Positions 60,178 through 64,000 of a DNA stretch of 64,000 bases are shown one piece after another. The notes beneath the pieces are model-generated. The model was not told the origin of the DNA. It was given only the letters and a program-made list of their open reading frames with translations, and searched no databases. Every line of letters begins with the position of its first letter. Position 1 is the stretch's first letter. Source of the stretch: Candidatus Desulfosporosinus nitrosoreducens (GTDB lineage: Bacteria > Bacillota > Desulfitobacteriia > Desulfitobacteriales > Desulfitobacteriaceae). The translations under genes and the position numbers were made by a program. The DNA lies in NCBI RefSeq assembly GCF_030954495.1, contig NZ_JAVHUW010000054.1:1-64000 (forward strand), read 5' to 3'.

Positions 60178-62790
60178 ATGAGTGAAAAAGCTACATCTTA
60201 TGGTTGTATTCAAAATACCCGGTATAAGTTTTCTGAGTTATTTGATCTACATAAAATCCAAACACTCCAAGATTTGTTTTCTGCCGCCACAGGTGTAGCT
60301 TCAATTATCACGGAACCGGACGGAACCCCAATAACTAAACCCAGCGGCTTTTGTGATTTATGCAATCTCATTCGCGCAACGGAAGCAGGTTTGCGAAATT
60401 GCTTGTTATCCGATTCTTTGGTAGGCGGTCCCAGCAAAAAGGGACCCCAAATCCAAAGATGTTTGAGCAGCGGGCTTCTTGACGGAGGAGTGAGTATTGT
60501 TGTTGACGGTCGGCATATTGCCAACTGGCTTGTTGGCCAAGTGCTTGATGAAGGCTATGAACTAAGTGGTTTATTGCAATATGCTGATGTTGTCGGAATT
60601 AAGCCTGACGTTTATGAAAAAGCCTTAGGTAATGTTCAGCGCATGTCTAAGTTGCAATTTGAAAATATCTGTAACTTTCTTTTTCTTAATGTACAGCAAC
60701 TCTCGAACCTCGCCGCCCAAAACTTTTTTTTACTCCACGAAATTAAGCAGACGATCGTTAATGAAGCAGAGATTAAAAATCTGAACAATGAGCTGGAATT
60801 AAAAATCAGGGAAAGAACAGGACAACTGGAAGAGAGTAATTCTGAGTTAGAAGAGATTAATGCCACTCTTGAGGAAGAAATTAATAAACGGCAAAATGCG
60901 GAAGAAGAACTAAACCTCTTAAATCAGGAGTTAGAAACTAAGATTGTTGAGCGTACACGGCAGCTTCAGGATTTAAATTCCGTATTGGAAGAAGAGATTG
61001 TCGAAAAGACACGGGTCGAAGATGAGCTGAATAAAGAGAGAATGCTCACAGATGCCTTATTTAATAGTGCGCCGGGAATGATTTATCTTTACGATGATCA
61101 AAGTAAGCTGGTGAGATGGAACAAAAGTCATGAAAGTATGACTGGGTATAGTTGTGAGGAACTGGCCCACATGAATTTATTTGATTGGTATAAAGGTGAT
61201 CTCAAGAGCCAAACAGCAATCAGCGCAGGGATTAAAAGAGTATACGAGAACGGATTTGGCGATGCTGAAGCGGATTTGCAAACCAAAGACGGCTCCAAAA
61301 TCCCTATGTATTTCCGGGCCAGTCCGGTAATGATTGCGGGAAAGCTCTATTTCGCCGGAATAGGTATAGACATCACGGAACAGAAGCACTTGCACGAACG
61401 GTTGCAAAAATATCAAGTACTCGCTGAGAATGTCAATGATGCAATGCTCTTTGTTGACAAGAAGGGACATATCCTGGAAGTGAACAATGCAGCCATGAAA
61501 ACTTATGGCTATTCTCAGCTGGAATTCTCTGTGTTGACCGTTTTTGATTTGAGGCCGCGTGAAATCATTTCAGATATTACCGGACAAATGGAGCTCGCAG
61601 ACAAAGAAGGGATTATTTTTGAAACAGTTCATCAATGCAAAGATGGCACGATGATTGATGTTGAAGTCAGTTCCCACGGTACTTTTTTAAAGGATAAACG
61701 AGTTCTTCTCAGTATTGTGCGAGATATAACCGCCCGCAAAAAAAGGGAGGAGGAAAATCGCTATTTAAGCTATCACGATGCCTTGACGGGTCTCTACAAC
61801 AGGAGATTTTATGAGCAGGAAATAAAGCGGCTGGATACGGAAATGAATCTGCCGGTTTCGATAATTTTAGGGGATGTCAATGGACTGAAGATTATTAACG
61901 ACGCTTTCGGACACGATAAGGGAGACGAGCTTTTACGGAAAGTTGCGAAAGCGATTCAAAGTGTCTGTAGAAAAGAGGACATTGTCGCCCGCTGGGGAGG
62001 AGACGAGTTTGTCATTTTATTGCCGAAGACCAGCAACGAAGAAGCGGAGAAAATTGTTAATTGCCTAAAAGAGCTGCATGCTAAAATATATATCAATGCA
62101 GTTGGTATCAGTCTCTCCTTTGGCTGGGAGACAAAGAAGACGCAGGATGAGGATATCCTTAAAGTGTTGAAATATGCCGAGGATATTATGTATAAGCACA
62201 AAATTATTGAACACAAGGGCATGAGAGGGAATATTATCAATACCATTATTAGTACCTTACATGAAAAAAATCCCCGGGAAGAGGAACATTCCAAAAGAGT
62301 AAGCCAGATATGTCAAGCCATAGGCAAAGCCATAGGACTGTCCGAGATTGAAATCAACAGGCTCAAAGTGGTTGGATTGCTTCATGATATCGGCAAAATT
62401 GCCATTGAAGAGGGGATACTTAATAAACCGGGGAAACTAACTCCCCGAGAGTGGGAGCAGATTAAACTCCACCCGGATATTGGTTACAGAATACTCAGCT
62501 CATCCTATGAAATGGTGGAATTAGCGGAGGGCATTCTGGCTCACCATGAACGATGGGATGGCAACGGTTACCCCAAAGGATTGAAGGGTGAAGAAATTCC
62601 CAAGGTTTCACGCATCATTGCCTTAGCCGACAGCTATGACGCCATGGTCAGCGAGCGTCCATACCGTAATCCTTTAAGTGCGGAACAAGCGTTAAATGAA
62701 ATTCGCAACAATTCCGGAACACAATTTGACCCCGAAATTGTTGCGATGTTTTTGAAAAGTATACAGGAAGGTTTTAACTTTCAAATGTAA
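60178..62790 (+). CDS. PocR-PAS-PAS-GGDEF-HD-GYP c-di-GMP signalling protein
   Basis: An 870-residue soluble protein. Domain order: PocR sensor (about 15-190, with Cys-rich FCDLCNLIRATEAGLRNC), coiled coil (about 195-285), two PAS domains (about 290-400 and 410-525), a GGDEF domain (about 535-690: DALTGLYNRRFY, I-site RKED, active GGDEF) and an HD-GYP domain (about 695-870: LLHDIGKIAI, then HHERWDGNGYPKGL). Both catalytic motifs are intact, so it could make and destroy c-di-GMP, the balance set by PocR/PAS ligands. PocR domains bind small molecules or hydrocarbon derivatives. The gene is preceded by a c-di-GMP riboswitch, giving feedback at the RNA level. AAGGTG lies about 7 nt before the ATG. 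Confidence 0.93.
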   Translation: MSEKATSYGCIQNTRYKFSELFDLHKIQTLQDLFSAATGVASIITEPDGTPITKPSGFCDLCNLIRATEAGLRNCLLSDSLVGGPSKKGPQIQRCLSSGLLDGGVSIVVDGRHIANWLVGQVLDEGYELSGLLQYADVVGIKPDVYEKALGNVQRMSKLQFENICNFLFLNVQQLSNLAAQNFFLLHEIKQTIVNEAEIKNLNNELELKIRERTGQLEESNSELEEINATLEEEINKRQNAEEELNLLNQELETKIVERTRQLQDLNSVLEEEIVEKTRVEDELNKERMLTDALFNSAPGMIYLYDDQSKLVRWNKSHESMTGYSCEELAHMNLFDWYKGDLKSQTAISAGIKRVYENGFGDAEADLQTKDGSKIPMYFRASPVMIAGKLYFAGIGIDITEQKHLHERLQKYQVLAENVNDAMLFVDKKGHILEVNNAAMKTYGYSQLEFSVLTVFDLRPREIISDITGQMELADKEGIIFETVHQCKDGTMIDVEVSSHGTFLKDKRVLLSIVRDITARKKREEENRYLSYHDALTGLYNRRFYEQEIKRLDTEMNLPVSIILGDVNGLKIINDAFGHDKGDELLRKVAKAIQSVCRKEDIVARWGGDEFVILLPKTSNEEAEKIVNCLKELHAKIYINAVGISLSFGWETKKTQDEDILKVLKYAEDIMYKHKIIEHKGMRGNIINTIISTLHEKNPREEEHSKRVSQICQAIGKAIGLSEIEINRLKVVGLLHDIGKIAIEEGILNKPGKLTPREWEQIKLHPDIGYRILSSSYEMVELAEGILAHHERWDGNGYPKGLKGEEIPKVSRIIALADSYDAMVSERPYRNPLSAEQALNEIRNNSGTQFDPEIVAMFLKSIQEGFNFQM

Positions 62791-62812
62791 CATTTGAGGG
62801 AGGAATTTTGTC

Positions 62813-63448
62813 ATGGCTAATGTTCCCCGGCCTAGCTGCAATGAAGTTGAAAACTATTTAGTTTTTTGGAGCAGCCTGGAAAATTATCTTTTACAGGAAA
62901 GGGCCTTGACTAAACTCTTCTCCAGAACTTATCCCGCTAATACGGATATCAATGATGTGCTGATTAAGGTTTCAACTTTGAATGCCTTCTATAGCACAAA
63001 TGTATACTTTCCGCTTCAGATCGCACAACATATCCTTGATTTGAAGATTGATGAGAGACTTCAAGCGGACGATATGACACTGGTCAATGACATTGCCAAA
63101 GTTACGATAGATAATGGGAGCGTGAAGAATTTCTATTCTTTTGCCACAAAGTACTGCAGCCAGCATAAACCCCTTGCTTTTCCTATCTATGACAGTTACG
63201 TGGACCGGATGCTCAGATATTTTAGAGATCAGGATGGTTTTTCTGATTTCAGCAATTATGATTTAAAAGACTATGCGGCTTTTAAGGAGATCTTACTTAA
63301 GTTCAGAGCTTTCTACAATCTTGAACGGTATAATTTGCAGGAAATAGATAGGTATCTTTGGCTGTCAGGGAAAGAGAAGTTCTCGAAAATTAGTACCGCA
63401 CAACTTAAGCATGCTGGGGATAGTGTTAGTATTGGGCTAAAGGATTAA
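62813..63448 (+). CDS. Conserved-looking protein of unknown function
   Basis: A 211-residue, mostly helical cytoplasmic protein that I cannot name. Notable stretches are LSRTYPANTDINDVLIKVSTLNA-like packing at 40-60 and FATKYCSQHKPLAFPIYDSYV near residue 105 (each quoted in part), which looks like a conserved core with a Tyr-Asp-Ser-Tyr signature. No membrane helix, no signal peptide and no known nucleotide motif. GGGAGG lies about 9 nt before the ATG. It follows the c-di-GMP enzyme by 22 nt and may be co-transcribed under the riboswitch; whether it is linked to c-di-GMP is unknown. Confidence 0.65.
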   Translation: MANVPRPSCNEVENYLVFWSSLENYLLQERALTKLFSRTYPANTDINDVLIKVSTLNAFYSTNVYFPLQIAQHILDLKIDERLQADDMTLVNDIAKVTIDNGSVKNFYSFATKYCSQHKPLAFPIYDSYVDRMLRYFRDQDGFSDFSNYDLKDYAAFKEILLKFRAFYNLERYNLQEIDRYLWLSGKEKFSKISTAQLKHAGDSVSIGLKD

Positions 63449-63469
63449 TCTTAGTGAGGTATAATTAAC

Positions 63470-63994
63470 ATGGTGAACCTCAAACTTGAAAATGGGTATG
63501 AAATAGGAACACTGACTTTAGATGAATTGAAGGCTGTTGCGGAATTAAACGAAAAATGTTCAGATTATTACTTATTGCATGAAGGAGAACAGCCGTCGGA
63601 AAAGAATACTTTAGAAATATTTAACGCCTTGCCTCCAGGTAAAAATTATGAGGATAAGTTTGTTTTGGGGATTTTTAATGACACCGATGAACTGATTGGA
63701 ATTATTGATCTGGTGAAAAACTTCCCCGGAGAAGGGGAATGGATGCTGGGCTTATTTTGTATTGCCCCCCAACAGAGGGATAAGGGTCTGGGCAAACTGG
63801 TTCACCAAACCTTAGTTCAATGGGCGGTTAAATTAGGAGCAAAATCTTTTCGGCTAGGCGTACTTGAAGAAAACCCTAAAGGAATGAAATTCTGGTCTGG
63901 CCTGGGTTACCGGAAAATCAAGGAAAGTTTGAAGGTTGATGCTCAACAGAAAACACATGTAATTAAGGTTATGACCATCCAAATCGGTTGTTAA
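63470..63994 (+). CDS. GNAT family N-acetyltransferase
   Basis: A 174-residue GCN5-type acetyltransferase. The acetyl-CoA motif A is GLFCIAPQQRDKGLGKLVHQ, with the preceding strand IIDLVKNFPGEGEWMLG and the C-terminal motif B (ENPKGMKFWSGLGYRKI). Its substrate is unknown. It follows the unknown protein by 21 nt, with GTGAGGT about 9 nt before the ATG. It is not a duplicate of the GNAT at 2120. Confidence 0.87.
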   Translation: MVNLKLENGYEIGTLTLDELKAVAELNEKCSDYYLLHEGEQPSEKNTLEIFNALPPGKNYEDKFVLGIFNDTDELIGIIDLVKNFPGEGEWMLGLFCIAPQQRDKGLGKLVHQTLVQWAVKLGAKSFRLGVLEENPKGMKFWSGLGYRKIKESLKVDAQQKTHVIKVMTIQIGC

Positions 63995-64000
63995 GTGCAA

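Overview
The window looks like a chromosomal segment of a spore-former-type anaerobic Firmicute, most like Desulfosporosinus/Desulfitobacterium (Peptococcaceae). This is inferred from Gram-positive ribosome-binding sites with many TTG/GTG starts, a T-box in front of thrS, Crp/Fnr and sigma-54 control, several chemoreceptors, and two loci of the arylsulfate-sulfotransferase (ASST) family paired with aromatic-acid-type MFS carriers. No rRNA, tRNA, CRISPR array or intact prophage was seen.

Layout. 0-0.4 kb: the C-terminal end of an IS5-like transposase, a long hairpin and a histidine-kinase remnant. 0.4-7 kb: a chemoreceptor, then small housekeeping/stress genes on the + strand (two-histidine HD hydrolase, Asp/Glu racemase, FosX, DinB-like protein, a GNAT) and a DUF3800 protein. 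7.2-13.6 kb: ASST locus 1 (MFS and LysR leftward; ASST, thioredoxin and an unusual thioredoxin-reductase fusion rightward). 13.7-15.1 kb: a MarR regulator and an alpha/beta hydrolase under two matching palindromic operators. 15.4-23.3 kb: soluble chemoreceptor, metallo-beta-lactamase-fold hydrolase, flavodoxin-like reductase, His-rich small protein, UbiB-like kinase and T-box-thrS. 23.8-29.3 kb: ASST locus 2 (ASST, MFS, Crp/Fnr, a glutaredoxin fused to a piece of a radical-SAM fold, OsmC). 29.5-36.3 kb: assorted enzymes, a divergent cI/Cro-like pair and a 4-helix-bundle chemoreceptor.

36.6-49.5 kb is one regulatory island: two thiolases, a family-1-like CoA-transferase, two short-chain dehydrogenases and a MaoC hydratase, together with a branched-chain-amino-acid-type ABC transporter with a fused permease-ATPase. 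A PAS-AAA-Fis sigma-54 activator sits in the middle. Four good -24/-12 promoters and two copies of a TTGCAAATTyACTATAG box tie the genes together. The likely job is uptake of a short carboxylic acid, its activation by CoA transfer, and (R)-specific beta-oxidation-like cleavage to acetyl-CoA.

50-53.9 kb: an OPT peptide transporter, a PqqD-like protein and a PepV-type dipeptidase. 54-59.7 kb: a GAF-PAS-GGDEF cyclase and two MFS efflux genes with TetR and MarR regulators. 59.7-62.8 kb: a c-di-GMP-I riboswitch in front of a PocR-PAS-PAS-GGDEF-HD-GYP protein, so a c-di-GMP enzyme is under control of its own product. The window ends with an unknown protein and a GNAT.

A roughly 117-bp structured repeat occurs three times (18.9, 23.4 and 49.6 kb). 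Start codons below were moved from the longest open frame wherever a Shine-Dalgarno sequence or promoter decided it.
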